Source: Brachybacterium sacelli (lineage in GTDB: Bacteria > Actinomycetota > Actinomycetes > Actinomycetales > Dermabacteraceae). From it: DNA of 64,000 nucleotides. The stretch's first letter is position 1. Each line of letters begins with the position of its first letter. The position numbers and the translations under genes were made by a program. Shown here in pieces: positions 1-9,679 of this stretch. The stretch is from contig NZ_JAGIOD010000002.1 of NCBI RefSeq assembly GCF_017876545.1, positions 1,664,702 through 1,728,701 on the forward strand, read 5' to 3'. Below the pieces are notes generated by a model that did not search any database, was not told the DNA's origin, and saw nothing but the letters and a program-made list of their open reading frames with translations.

Positions 1-1
1 C

Positions 2-319
2 GGTGCCCCCTCGCCAGGCATCGCGGATCTGACGACCACGATTATGGCCGCGAAGACCTCCCCGCTCGAGGCAGCGGTCGCGGACCTCACGATCATCCAG
101 GCCGGGTCCGTCCCCGAGGCCGTCGTGCACCTGGTGGGCATGTCCCAGCCGGAGCTGCAGGCACTGACCCAGCTCGTCGATGCGTTCTCTGACCAGGCGC
201 TGCCGGGGGAGCTCCCCGCGAAGTCGACCGACGCGGCGCTAGTGCTCGTGGACCCGGTACGGGCAGCCCAGATTGACGACAGCGCCCTCCAGCGACTCCT
301 CGCCCTGCTGGCCACGTGA
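2..319 (+). CDS. Partial hypothetical protein (3' end)
   Basis: The frame is open from the window edge to a TGA at 317-319, so the true start probably lies to the left. The first internal ATG, at 44, has no Shine-Dalgarno site. The visible part is acidic and largely helical, rich in Ala, Leu and Asp, with no membrane segment or recognised motif. It sits 52 bases upstream of a VirB8/TcpC-like gene on the same strand, so it is probably part of the same conjugation operon. Function is not recognised. Confidence 0.5.
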   Translation, partial: GAPSPGIADLTTTIMAAKTSPLEAAVADLTIIQAGSVPEAVVHLVGMSQPELQALTQLVDAFSDQALPGELPAKSTDAALVLVDPVRAAQIDDSALQRLLALLAT

Positions 320-371
320 GACCGCCGGCCAGGACCACACGCACGCTGAGCTGACAGGGAGAGGGATTCGG

Positions 372-1418
372 ATGCCGACCAGGAGACGCCATCAGGTCGA
401 TGACCTGTTCGACACCGCCGAGGCCGTGCCGGACCTCTCCGCGCGAGCTCGGGGCATGCGCCGCTACCGCGCTGCACGCCGTGCCGTGTTCGCCAGCGTG
501 ATCCTGGCCCCGCTGAACGTGCTCGGCCTGATCCTCATGTTCAGCATCGTCCTGAACGGGGTCGAGACCACCGGGCCCGGGACCGCACAGGTCGAGGCGA
601 CCCAGACCGGCCGTACCCAGGCAGAACGCTCCCTGGAGCAGTGGCTCGCGGCCGACGAGTCCGTGTTCGCCGGCGCCGAGATCACCTCTTGGGACGGGAC
701 CAGCCACGTCGAGGCGGTCGAGGCGACTGCGCAGGACATCGGCTACCAGCTGATGACCCACGATTTCACCCTCCGCACCGCTGACGGGGTCTACTACCGG
801 GCCGCAGTCCGCACTGCCTACTCACCATCGAAGGGAGTCAAGGTGCTGTCCACACCGACGGTGACGCCGCTGCCACCGAGCGCCGTCGCCGACTGGGAAC
901 CGACCGAACCCACCGAAGGATGGGAGACCACCGGCGACTCCGCGTCGACGACCGACGCGATCACCTCATGGGCACAGGCACTGGCCACCTCACCGAACGA
1001 ACTCAAGCTCGCCACCCGCGACGAGGACCCCGCCCACGTGTACTCCACCCTCACCGGAGTGGACGTCACCTCGGTGTCGATCATCCAAGCCGTCTCACCC
1101 GTCAGCGATGACGGGGAGATGGACTCTTCTACTGTCGTCGCGACAGTCTCGGTTGAGCTCACCGATGCGGACGCCGAGGAGAGCACCGGGGAGGCCTCGA
1201 CGACGGTGCAGTACGACGTGCTCGTGCGCGGCGCCGACACGGCCGCACCGTACGTGACCGCCTGGGGCGCGACCGGATCCGGGACCGGGCTGAGCGACTA
1301 CGAGAATGCCGCCTCGCTGGACGGCGACGTCGACGACCCGACAACGGACACGTCGGCTGCTTCCGATGGTGGGGGAGAGACCGCCGAGCCGGCACCGACC
1401 ACGGAAGGGCAGGAATGA
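372..1418 (+). CDS. TcpC/VirB8-like conjugal transfer protein
   Basis: A 348-residue protein with a basic cytoplasmic N-terminus of about 35 residues, one membrane segment at about 38-62 (start of the hydrophobic run FASVILAPLNVLG) and a long extracytoplasmic region. The C-terminus is a low-complexity Asp/Thr/Ser/Glu tail. This layout, with paired NTF2-like domains after one membrane anchor, is that of TcpC-type proteins, the VirB8 counterpart of Gram-positive type IV secretion systems. The family call rests on topology and on the VirB4 gene starting 1 base after its stop. ATG 372 was chosen because gggagaggg lies just upstream. The frame also opens upstream, but without a ribosome site. Confidence 0.7.
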   Translation: MPTRRRHQVDDLFDTAEAVPDLSARARGMRRYRAARRAVFASVILAPLNVLGLILMFSIVLNGVETTGPGTAQVEATQTGRTQAERSLEQWLAADESVFAGAEITSWDGTSHVEAVEATAQDIGYQLMTHDFTLRTADGVYYRAAVRTAYSPSKGVKVLSTPTVTPLPPSAVADWEPTEPTEGWETTGDSASTTDAITSWAQALATSPNELKLATRDEDPAHVYSTLTGVDVTSVSIIQAVSPVSDDGEMDSSTVVATVSVELTDADAEESTGEASTTVQYDVLVRGADTAAPYVTAWGATGSGTGLSDYENAASLDGDVDDPTTDTSAASDGGGETAEPAPTTEGQE

Positions 1419-1419
1419 C

Positions 1420-3936
1420 ATGGCGACCGCAACGATGAGAGACGTCCGCCTGGAGGACCACAAGGTCCCGAAGATGCCGACGGCTACGAGGGTCCGCTAC
1501 GGCGACGGTCGCGTGCTCCCCGTCGGCGGCGGACTGTGGCTGTACCGGAAAGCACCCCTGGCACCCGTCAAGGACGCGAAGACCCATGCCAAAGCTCTTG
1601 AGGTCGGCGACCCGATTGCTGCCGCGATCGAAGAGCTCGCCGCCGAAACTCCGTATACGACCGCGCGCCGCTCGATGGCCCGCGCCCGCTACCGTCCCTT
1701 CCACCTCCTGCTGGTGAACCTGCCGCGCCGGTACTCGCCCCCGGAGGGCTCACGCCACGGCGAGACGCTGCAGCAGTGGTTCGGGGATGAGCGCACCCAG
1801 GACCGACTGCTGCTGATGGGCACCCGGCTGAACGACATTGTCGGCGGGGCTGATCGGAGCATCGGCGATGTCATCGACTCGGTCGCGACCTCGATGACGA
1901 CCTATGAGGTGCCGATGGTCGACTACCAGCAGGACCTCGAGGACGTCGGCGACATGATGACCCGCTCCGGGTTCACCATTCCGACCCCGAAGGACTTCCA
2001 CCTCGCCGAATCCTGGTGGGCAGCGGGCGGATCCACCGGCGCCTCGCTCCTACCCCACGCCGATCACCTGCACGTCTTCCGCACCGTCGCCGGGTCGCAG
2101 ACAGCCGCCCGGCACGACGTCGACTCCTGCGCGTCCTGGCCCACAGGGATCGAAGGCCACCACGTGCTCCGCATGGGATCGGTCTACGGACTGGATCTGC
2201 CCTTCCAGGGTGCCGCGAACTCGCTGAGCACCTGGGCCTCGACCCTCCTGGACCGCGGCGCGGTGATGGTGTCGATCCGGGGATTGATCGAGCCGAGCCC
2301 GATCACGCGGAAGGAGCTGCGCCGACAGCGGGACCGTTACCTGCGCGACATCCGCAACGCGAAGGCCCAGGGCAAGCTCGATGACCAGCAGCAGGAGGAG
2401 ATGGTCCAGACCCTTGAGCAGGTCGAAGGCGCTTACTCCACCGGGAAGGCATTCCCGACTCTTGTAGAGACGAGTGTGGTCGCGGCGTTCACCGGGCAGG
2501 GCAAGAAGCGCCTGGACACTCTCGGCAACGGCACCGCGTTCGAGGTCGCCCCGATGGACAACCGCCAGCCGCTCGCTCTCGCGGAGTCCTGGATTGGTTC
2601 CCCAGTGCGCGCGAACCCGAACCTGATGGATCTGCCGTCCTCGAGCGTGGCCTACTCGGGCATCGCCTCACTCGGGACGGTCGGCGACGCGCATGGCGCA
2701 AACGTGGGGTTCACGATCCGTGACCGACAGGAAGCGCTCATGAGCGCCACGGCCTCCTCGGACACTGACGTCTACCCAATATTCGGGTGTGTGGGCAGTA
2801 GCGGAGCGGGAAAATCGCAGTTCATGGCCTACTCCGCGTACCAGTACGCGCTCGAGGGCCGTCCCGTCATCGTCATCGACCCCAAGAAGAACAGCGACTT
2901 CTCGGAATCGTTCGGGGATCACGGGACCACGTTCTCACTCGACTCCTTCGCCGGAGGCTCCGGGGGCTTGGGCGGTGCCGGCGGTACGGGAGTGTTCGAC
3001 CCGCTGCGATTCTCGAAGACCCCCGGCGACGGGATCAACACCGCCGTCTCGATGCTGCACGCGGTCAACGTCTGGCCGCACTCCACGCAGAACTTCGAAG
3101 CGGACCTGCAGGAGGCGCTGAAGTACGGAGTCACCCGCGGCGCGAAGGCCATCGGCACGACACTCGAGATCGCGAAGGCGGACGGGAAGGCGACTCCGGA
3201 GCTTGTCGATCCGATCCTTCGCCAGTCGAAGAACGACCCTCTGTTCGGTGCCATGGTCGGTCTGCAGGACGATGGGGAGGTCCTCAGCGCCGCCGAAGGC
3301 ATCACCTACATCAAGGTCGGCAACGCCAACCTCGAGCTCCCGCCGATGGGTGTCGACCAGGCCACCCTCGGTCTGACGCAGAGAGTCTCTGCCGCACTCA
3401 TCCGCATGATGGTCTTCGGATCCGCCGAAGCTCTCCGAGGACGCCGCGGTGTACTGATGCTCGATGAGGCCTGGGTGTTCCTCGGCGCCGGGGCTGAGGA
3501 GATGGAACGCCTCGGCCGGCTCGCCCGCTCCCTCGAGGTCTTCCCGATCCTCTTCACCCAGCGGATCTCCGACCTGATCGAAGCGAACCTCACCCACCAC
3601 ATCGCCCGCGGGATCATCCTGCACACGAAAGACCCCAAGGAAGCAGAGGCCGCGTTCCAGCTGTTCGGCGTCGAACCGACCCCGGAACGTCTACGGTTCA
3701 CGACGGCACCGGAGCGCATCGGCAAGGGCGGAGCGAACTTCGGCAGCCGCAAGCCGCTGTTCGAGTACGACGACAAGGACAACCGCGTCCGCCTGATCCG
3801 CGGGGCCATCGGCCTGTACTGCGACCTCGACGACCGCGCTGTGGATGTGGAAATTAAGATCCCGCCGGACTTCCTGGCTAAGTCCTCTACCAACGCGTTG
3901 GACCGTGCGCGCCGCGAGGGCCGCATCGTGATCTGA
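1420..3936 (+). CDS. VirB4-like conjugation ATPase
   Basis: An 838-residue ATPase expected to power type IV secretion and conjugation from the inner face of the membrane. A Walker A motif (GSSGAGKS) lies at about residue 467 and a Walker B (GVLMLDEAW) at about 687, followed by an FTQRISDL segment typical of VirB4/TraC ATPases. The N-terminal half resembles the VirB4 N domain. ATG 1420 comes after gggcagga and directly follows the stop of the TcpC-like gene, so the two are co-translated. No coupling protein or relaxase lies in the window. They are expected to the left. Confidence 0.88.
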   Translation: MATATMRDVRLEDHKVPKMPTATRVRYGDGRVLPVGGGLWLYRKAPLAPVKDAKTHAKALEVGDPIAAAIEELAAETPYTTARRSMARARYRPFHLLLVNLPRRYSPPEGSRHGETLQQWFGDERTQDRLLLMGTRLNDIVGGADRSIGDVIDSVATSMTTYEVPMVDYQQDLEDVGDMMTRSGFTIPTPKDFHLAESWWAAGGSTGASLLPHADHLHVFRTVAGSQTAARHDVDSCASWPTGIEGHHVLRMGSVYGLDLPFQGAANSLSTWASTLLDRGAVMVSIRGLIEPSPITRKELRRQRDRYLRDIRNAKAQGKLDDQQQEEMVQTLEQVEGAYSTGKAFPTLVETSVVAAFTGQGKKRLDTLGNGTAFEVAPMDNRQPLALAESWIGSPVRANPNLMDLPSSSVAYSGIASLGTVGDAHGANVGFTIRDRQEALMSATASSDTDVYPIFGCVGSSGAGKSQFMAYSAYQYALEGRPVIVIDPKKNSDFSESFGDHGTTFSLDSFAGGSGGLGGAGGTGVFDPLRFSKTPGDGINTAVSMLHAVNVWPHSTQNFEADLQEALKYGVTRGAKAIGTTLEIAKADGKATPELVDPILRQSKNDPLFGAMVGLQDDGEVLSAAEGITYIKVGNANLELPPMGVDQATLGLTQRVSAALIRMMVFGSAEALRGRRGVLMLDEAWVFLGAGAEEMERLGRLARSLEVFPILFTQRISDLIEANLTHHIARGIILHTKDPKEAEAAFQLFGVEPTPERLRFTTAPERIGKGGANFGSRKPLFEYDDKDNRVRLIRGAIGLYCDLDDRAVDVEIKIPPDFLAKSSTNALDRARREGRIVI

Positions 3937-4193
3937 CCCATCTACCGATCCGGCTCCGCTTGGCGATTCTTGAGACGAACCCAGGCCATCTCGGTAGTCC
4001 TCTATCGGGCGCCCCAAGCTGCGCAGTTGCTGGCGACGAGGTTGCGACGACGTGGGAGTGGGCGCGTGGCGATCTGATCTTTGGGGGACTTCAGTCAACT
4101 GATCGTTTATCAGCCCCTCAGTGCCTCGCATATGGCCTCTTCACCGGACCAATCAACGGACAGGTCTTTCGGGACGCCCTGCCAGGGCCACAG

Positions 4194-4928
4194 CTATTCT
4201 CCCAGTCCGGCCGTGGGTGTGTCCGATGAGGTTTGATTTTGCGGCACCGCAAATGCATTAGTGATCGCGACGAGCAAAGCATCGTCGTCATCTGGGCGTC
4301 CCCAGGTGACGACCCCGTGGCGAGCCGTGCCGGGTGGCTTCCCCGAGGTCACTAGGAGGGAGCCAATGCCCGCCGGCCCTACCCGCTCCAATGACCGCAG
4401 CCACTGCGTTAACTGGTGGGTCGACGGCGGCTCGTCGGACCATTTGCATTCCACGCGCGCTATCGCTCCATCCCTCGAGCGCTGTACCTCGAAGTCAAAC
4501 GGGCCGCTATTGGGCCCATCGGCCACCTGCCACTCTGCTCCGCCGATTCGCGTCAATGCCTCGCCCACGTCGGCTTCGTACTTCATGGCTTGATCCTGCC
4601 GCGAGAGGATCTGCTGTGTGGCGCGCCGCAACGGCGGAGGAAGGGCTACGTCTTGAACGTGATCACTAATGCGGGCCTTGACGGTTTCGGGTACTTCGGG
4701 ATCGCGCAGGGTCTGTGTGACCGCGTCCGCCAGTGTCGCCTCCACGCCACCGGCCTTAAAGGCCGTGATCTGTTGACCGGTGTAGGCGACATACACGAAT
4801 AGCGCGCCTACCCCGAATGCAAGGAGTGCGATCGATTCCATGTTCTCTAGGAGCCCCCATACGAGCACGGCAACCATGGCGAGGGCGCCACCAACGCCGA
4901 GCACCCATCGGACCGAGACCTGGTTCAT
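4194..4928 (-). CDS. Membrane-anchored PD-(D/E)XK nuclease-like protein
   Basis: With the start at 4928 this is 244 residues: two closely spaced membrane segments within the first 60 residues, a helical linker, then a compact C-terminal domain. That domain contains FDFEV, a short turn and VECKW, the D...E-x-K core of restriction-endonuclease-fold enzymes, followed by QLTQWLRSL. The gene converges on the VirB4 gene. The ATG at 4928 has only a weak ribosome site, and the frame stays open upstream to 5165, so the start is uncertain. A role in restricting incoming DNA or in processing transferred DNA is possible but inferred only from fold and anchoring. Confidence 0.55.
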   Translation of the reverse strand: MNQVSVRWVLGVGGALAMVAVLVWGLLENMESIALLAFGVGALFVYVAYTGQQITAFKAGGVEATLADAVTQTLRDPEVPETVKARISDHVQDVALPPPLRRATQQILSRQDQAMKYEADVGEALTRIGGAEWQVADGPNSGPFDFEVQRSRDGAIARVECKWSDEPPSTHQLTQWLRSLERVGPAGIGSLLVTSGKPPGTARHGVVTWGRPDDDDALLVAITNAFAVPQNQTSSDTPTAGLGE

Positions 4929-5173
4929 GAGCTGAGTGTAGGGGTCGAAGACCCTCTTGACCACGTTAGGTTCTGCGAGCACCTGTAAGGCACCACATGG
5001 TTGCTCGGAGCGTGCCGGTGCGGGATTTGCCTGCGGTCCGCCGACGCTCAGTTGAGAAGAATTGCGTACGCACGGGGCTTGACCCTGAATGTGAGGCCTC
5101 ATGAGTTTTACGGAGATCGCGCACGGCAGGTCACCGCGGGGTCCGCCAGACAGATCACGTGACAACTCGTAAC

Positions 5174-5201
5174 GTCCCGTGAGGGGATTGCCTCGCCCAC
5201 T
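5174..5201 (+). promoter_or_regulatory. Bipartite element GTCCC-N15-CGCCCACT
   Basis: GTCCC at 5174-5178 and CGCCCACT at 5194-5201. The ATG of the next gene starts after 8 more bases, with no ribosome site between. The arrangement fits -35 and -10 boxes of a leaderless transcript, and the same element recurs across the window. Confidence 0.7.
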
Positions 5202-5209
5202 GCGCTGGC

Positions 5210-6364
5210 ATGAACCCGCGTGCCTACGTCCCCTCGGCGGCCTCCGGCCTGTTGGACGAGCGTGCCCGGATTCTCGGCCAGCAGTTCTGGACCGGGACGC
5301 TGACGCGGAGTGAGGCGGCCGCGAAGATCCTCTCGGCGGCTGTAGACAGCGGGGTGGCCCAGCTGATGTGCCACCGCCACCATGGCCGGCTGGCTGAGGT
5401 GTGGGGGAGTGACGAGGTCACCGCCGCGGTGACGTCCATGCTGGTCCGCTACGCCCTGGGACGCGCCGAGCATGACGGGCACTTGGACCCGGATCGCTTC
5501 GCCGATGGCAAGTTGTCGGCTGCGGGTTGGATCGGCAAGGTCATCGGTACCATGCGCACAACCCGGATCCTGAGGGAGATGTCCGTCGAGACCCGCGAGC
5601 TGGCCGCTCCGCTGGTACTCGAGCAGGCGGCGGTCGTTAGCGCGGAGGATGCGGTGCTGGCAGGGACTGTGCCCGAGGTCGATGAGTCCACGCGCGGTCT
5701 ACCGGCGACCAGCGCGACGATCCGCTTGGTGCATGCCTCTGCGCTCCACCAACTGCTCGGTCTGCCGCCGCTGAGCCCGTGGAACCTCGCCGACGAACAG
5801 CGAGCTGACCTGCAGCACGAGCTCGAGTCCCGCCCTGATTCGCTACGCCGAGTACTCGCCGGGGAACTCGCGGGGATCGAAGGATCGGTGCGCGAGTCGG
5901 TCGGCCTGCTCTGGGCAGACTGGAACCGAGATGACGTGGCGGCGTTGCATGCGCTCACCACGTCCGAGCGGGACATCCCCCGGGTGCTGGCCAGTGCCGC
6001 GCTGCGACCACTGCCGCGACCTACTGCCCGGTCCGGCGACCTCGAACGGTTGCGAGCTCGCGCCCGCGACGGTGTCCCTGCGTCTGCAACCACCGTGGTC
6101 AGTGAGGCGTTCGAGGCGTTCCTGGATTGCCAGGTGGAAATCCACACGGACTTCGACCGGATTCGCCGCCGGCTCACCGCTACCGAGACCGCGCGACGGG
6201 ATGCTTCCCGAGAGGCACTTCCCTTGCTGTTGCGGCGAGCCTCGTTGCAGGTCGGCGTCGATCACTTGGACCTGCTCTCGGGGCTGATTGCTCTGTTCAT
6301 CGAGCCGCTGCCCGTCGCCGACCCCGCCTATTTCACCCCGACCTCTTGGAGGTTCCCAGCATGA
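5210..6364 (+). CDS. Divergent sigma-70-like protein (putative)
   Basis: A 384-residue protein without a clear assignment. Residues about 45-125 form a helical block (SDEVTAAVTSMLVRYALG, then GWIGKVIGTMRTTRILREMS) that resembles sigma-70 region 2 in layout. Two other proteins in the window, at 13517 and 20148, show the same layout. A long helical C-terminal half follows, with Arg/Asp-rich segments near residues 330-345. The ATG is 8 bases after a CGCCCACT box, suggesting a leaderless message. It overlaps the next gene by ATGA. The sigma-factor idea is inference from pattern. An unrelated helical plasmid protein remains possible. Confidence 0.45.
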   Translation: MNPRAYVPSAASGLLDERARILGQQFWTGTLTRSEAAAKILSAAVDSGVAQLMCHRHHGRLAEVWGSDEVTAAVTSMLVRYALGRAEHDGHLDPDRFADGKLSAAGWIGKVIGTMRTTRILREMSVETRELAAPLVLEQAAVVSAEDAVLAGTVPEVDESTRGLPATSATIRLVHASALHQLLGLPPLSPWNLADEQRADLQHELESRPDSLRRVLAGELAGIEGSVRESVGLLWADWNRDDVAALHALTTSERDIPRVLASAALRPLPRPTARSGDLERLRARARDGVPASATTVVSEAFEAFLDCQVEIHTDFDRIRRRLTATETARRDASREALPLLLRRASLQVGVDHLDLLSGLIALFIEPLPVADPAYFTPTSWRFPA

Positions 6365-6750
6365 CCACTTCCTCGGCCCGCACCCGGTCCGCCACCGGCT
6401 CTGACCCGCGACGAACGCGCGCTGCGGCAGCGACCGCGACCAGGTACCTGTTGCCGTTGGCGACCAGCGTCGGAGGAGCGTCTTTGTGGCTGATCGTGAT
6501 GTCAATGGTGACCGAGGCGACCGGCAGTTCACTGCTGGTCCTGGGTCTCGCGGGACTGCCTGGCGCTGTCGTCATGGGCATCTCAGCCCGGGAGCGGAAG
6601 CACTGGTATGAGTACGTCCTGGTGTGGATCGGGTTCTTCACCGCCGTGCCCCTGTACGGCATCGTCCTGCTAGTCGGCGGGTACGGGATCGTCCTCGCCC
6701 GGGCTTGGCGACGCCGCCGGCCCCACCCCACCGAGCACGTCGGGGAGTGA
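6361..6750 (+). CDS. Small multi-pass membrane protein
   Basis: A 129-residue protein with a basic Thr/Arg-rich N-terminus and three or four hydrophobic segments (about residues 28-50, 56-72, 82-108), ending in an Arg-rich cytoplasmic tail (ARAWRRRRPHP). It overlaps the upstream sigma-like gene by ATGA and is followed after one base by the SNF2 gene, so the three form one transcription unit. Family not recognised. A membrane partner or inhibitor of the upstream protein, as with anti-sigma factors, is conceivable but not shown by any motif. Confidence 0.7.
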   Translation: MTTSSARTRSATGSDPRRTRAAAATATRYLLPLATSVGGASLWLIVMSMVTEATGSSLLVLGLAGLPGAVVMGISARERKHWYEYVLVWIGFFTAVPLYGIVLLVGGYGIVLARAWRRRRPHPTEHVGE

Positions 6751-6751
6751 C

Positions 6752-8941
6752 GTGCGCTTCGCAGCACTGGTCGGCGACCGACATCGGCCTCGACTGGAGT
6801 TCACGGTGCTGGCTGGGGGAGACCTCGCCGCGCTCCTGCACACCGTCGATGGCATCGACGTCGACGACGCCACGGGACGATGCAGCGCGACCGCCCCGAC
6901 GTCTCGGATGCTCGAGGCGCTGGCCCGGGCGGGGATCGTGGTGGATTCGTACGAGTTCCCCGAGACGCTCGCGTCACTTCAGAACCCGCTCGTCCTCGAC
7001 ACCGGCGACGGAACGGCGCGCGTGTTCCCGCGCCTCGCCGCACGGGCCGACATCGCCTACGAGCTCGGCGACGACTCGGCCTTCGACCCCGACGCCGGCG
7101 CATTCATCGCACCGGCGTCGGCCGTCGCGGACTGGCCCGAACACCTGCTGCCGGATTCGCTTCGCGGACGCAGCACCGCGAGTAGCGCGAAGCCCGACGT
7201 CTCTGCTCCAATCGTCGGTCTGATCGAGGACCCACAGACCGTCACCGATGCGGTGCAGAACCTCGCCGGGTCGTCCGGAACAGACGGACACCAGAGAGAG
7301 ATCGACATTCTCACGGATGTCGTCGGCGATGTGCCCGACTGGTTTGGCATGACCCCCTACCCCTACCAGCGCATCGGTGCCCTGTGCGTCGCTGCCGGCC
7401 GCCGACTCCTCGCCGACGTCCCGGGCCTCGGCAAGTCCGTCCAAGCCATCCTCGCCAGCGTTCTCCTCGGCGCAAGGCGGTGGATCATCGTGTGCCCACC
7501 GGTCGCGCAAACGAGCTGGGCCACCGAGGTCCAGCGCTGCCACGTCCCCGAACACCTAGAGGACGCCCCGATCGTGCTGATCCGGCCGGGCCGCAAGGTG
7601 CCCGAGCTCCCGGCCACCGGGATCGTCATCGTCACCGACTCCCTGCTCGCCGCCCCCACCCGGCGACCCCTGCTCGAGGACCTGAAGACCTGGGCCGCGG
7701 ACGTGCTGATCTACGACGAAGGCCATCGGGCGAAGAACTGGCACTCTCGCCGGGCGAAAGTGATGCGTGAGCTTGCCGCCACCGTCACGGACCGCATGGT
7801 GCTGACCGGCACCCCGGTGATGTCGAACCCCGCCGACCTGCCGTCGCTGCTGGCGATCACCGGACAGCTGCAGCCCATCTTCGGCTCCCGCACCGCCTTC
7901 ATGTCCCGCTACACCCGCACTTACGAGATCCCTGTCGGGCGGCAGACCATCGAGAAGGTCGTTCCGTACAAGCGCCTGCTTCCGGAGCTTGGACGGATCC
8001 TGCCCGAGCAGGTGTGGGTGCGTCGGACGAAAGATCAGGTGCTGCCGGACCTGCCGGAGAAGCAGTACTCGACCATGATCGTCGACGTCCCCACCACCGA
8101 ATACCGCACCGCTACCCGCGACGTCCAGGCGAGAATCTCGGCTTATCTGCGCGAACGCACACGAGAGCTAGGAGAGGCACCATCGGAGAAAGAGATGCGT
8201 GCCTGGTGCTCGGACCAGATGGGCTGCGTGTCGATGCTGCGCCGCGCCGCCGGGCTCGCGAAAATCCCCGCCGCCGCCGAGTACATCGCCGACTGGGTTG
8301 ATTCCACTAGCTCCGACGACGGTGAGGAGGTGGTGTTCGAGCGGCCGCTGATCGTGTGGGGGATCCACCAGATCGTCATGGACACCCTCGATGCGCACCT
8401 CGACCAGCTCGGCGTCCCGCACGCGGTCATCAACGGCAGCACCTCACTCACGCAGCGCGACCGCATCACCCGCGACTACCAGGACGGCAAGATCGCCGTG
8501 ATCCTCGCGAACATCGTCGCCGCCGGCGTCGCCATCACCCTCACCCGCGGCTCCGACGCCCTCTTCGTCGAAACCGAATGGCTGCCCGACCTCGTCTCCC
8601 AAGCCGTGGACCGCCAGCACCGCATCGGTCAGAAACGCACCGTCATGGTCACGACCATGGTCGCCCCCGGCACACTGGATCACACCATCCAGAAAGTGCA
8701 ACGCTCCAACATCGACGTGCTCGACCAGCTCGTCGGCGGCACCGGACACCACGTCTCAGTCGAGGAGGATGACATGACCTCCCTCGCCATCGGGGATGTC
8801 ATGTGGGAGCTCGCCGAGCCAACGTGGCGGAAGTTCCTCCGGTCCGTCAGATGGGGAGAATCGCACGAAGGGGGAGTGCACGACCGAAGCTCACTCACCC
8901 GGCAGGTGCGGCATCGGTGCTCAGCCACTTCCGAGTGCTGA
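6752..8941 (+). CDS. SNF2-family DEAD/DEAH helicase
   Basis: A 729-residue SF2 ATPase. After about 190 unrecognised N-terminal residues come the SNF2 motifs: PYPYQRIG, Walker A ADVPGLGKS (motif I), VCPPVAQTSW (Ia), DEGHRAKN (II), LTGTPVMSNP (III), then the second RecA domain ending in QAVDRQHRIGQKR (motif VI). These proteins translocate on double-stranded DNA to remodel bound proteins. In phages and plasmids they often act in replication or recombination. The GTG start at 6752 follows cggggag. The last 50 residues are of low quality and may be altered: a second copy of the end of this gene lies at about 11990-12205. Confidence 0.88.
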   Translation: MRFAALVGDRHRPRLEFTVLAGGDLAALLHTVDGIDVDDATGRCSATAPTSRMLEALARAGIVVDSYEFPETLASLQNPLVLDTGDGTARVFPRLAARADIAYELGDDSAFDPDAGAFIAPASAVADWPEHLLPDSLRGRSTASSAKPDVSAPIVGLIEDPQTVTDAVQNLAGSSGTDGHQREIDILTDVVGDVPDWFGMTPYPYQRIGALCVAAGRRLLADVPGLGKSVQAILASVLLGARRWIIVCPPVAQTSWATEVQRCHVPEHLEDAPIVLIRPGRKVPELPATGIVIVTDSLLAAPTRRPLLEDLKTWAADVLIYDEGHRAKNWHSRRAKVMRELAATVTDRMVLTGTPVMSNPADLPSLLAITGQLQPIFGSRTAFMSRYTRTYEIPVGRQTIEKVVPYKRLLPELGRILPEQVWVRRTKDQVLPDLPEKQYSTMIVDVPTTEYRTATRDVQARISAYLRERTRELGEAPSEKEMRAWCSDQMGCVSMLRRAAGLAKIPAAAEYIADWVDSTSSDDGEEVVFERPLIVWGIHQIVMDTLDAHLDQLGVPHAVINGSTSLTQRDRITRDYQDGKIAVILANIVAAGVAITLTRGSDALFVETEWLPDLVSQAVDRQHRIGQKRTVMVTTMVAPGTLDHTIQKVQRSNIDVLDQLVGGTGHHVSVEEDDMTSLAIGDVMWELAEPTWRKFLRSVRWGESHEGGVHDRSSLTRQVRHRCSATSEC

Positions 8942-9169
8942 GTATCCAGAGCAGGGTGCCATGCGCAACGAGTGCGGTCGCGTGCTCTGCAAAGTTGCTG
9001 CAATCCAACCAATAGTTGTTTACGGCGAAATGGACCACCTATCGGTGACGATCCTGTGAGAAGTGCAGCTCGGAAGCGACGCGGCCGCCTGGTGCGCACG
9101 CCTCTCCGGAGTCGGTGTCTTCTCGGATTCATCTATGACCCACACAGAATCTAGAAAGATCTACACGCG

Positions 9170-9679
9170 TTAGTCTTCGGTGTTAAATTTTTCGTTCGTA
9201 AAGCTGACATCACCCTGGCGGATCGTGGGGAGCAGAAAGCTCGTGCCGACGGTCCGCTGCGTCAGGTTGCCGACAGTCTCCCGAATATATGGGTAGAGGG
9301 TCATCACGCCGACCTTGTCGGCAAAGTCGACACGAGCCGCCTCAGACGCGACGAAGGCCTCATTCGCCTCGAACTCTGCGGAGACGTCTAGGGAGACGCG
9401 CCAGGTCTCCTGCGACGCAGTGAACTCGATGCGGACGCCGATCAATCGCCCGCTCTGGCGCGTTCTCAGGCCGATATCTACCGCGATATCGGCACCCTCT
9501 TCGTCGTCATCCGCGGTCAAGTCGCCGACTGAGGTTTCGTTCTGGCTTGAAGCGTCATCCGCCTCGACGAGCTCCGCCGAGATCTTGAAGAATCGGACGT
9601 CGCGGAGTACAGGCGCCGGCCCGCGCACAATCTCCTCCGCGCTCTGTAGCTCGGGGCCAGTGGCTTCTTCTTCAGGCAT
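9170..9679 (-). CDS. SecB-like TAC chaperone
   Basis: A 169-residue acidic protein. The C-terminal stretch TLYPYIRETVGNLT followed by LPTIRQGDVSF is typical of SecB-like chaperones, including the solitary SecB that serves toxin-antitoxin-chaperone (TAC) modules in actinobacteria. It should bind the C-terminal addiction region of the neighbouring antitoxin and protect it. The ATG at 9679 lies inside the last codons of the antitoxin gene, an 8-base overlap that implies translational coupling. The longer frame to 9919 is a shadow of the antitoxin gene. Confidence in the family comes from motif and gene order together. Confidence 0.8.
   Translation of the reverse strand: MPEEEATGPELQSAEEIVRGPAPVLRDVRFFKISAELVEADDASSQNETSVGDLTADDDEEGADIAVDIGLRTRQSGRLIGVRIEFTASQETWRVSLDVSAEFEANEAFVASEAARVDFADKVGVMTLYPYIRETVGNLTQRTVGTSFLLPTIRQGDVSFTNEKFNTED

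Noticed and set aside
4057..4064. Another exact CGCCCACT on the minus strand
   Set aside because: No gene start or GTCCY lies at the proper distance, and the site is between two convergent genes. It is probably a chance match, in line with the few expected at random.
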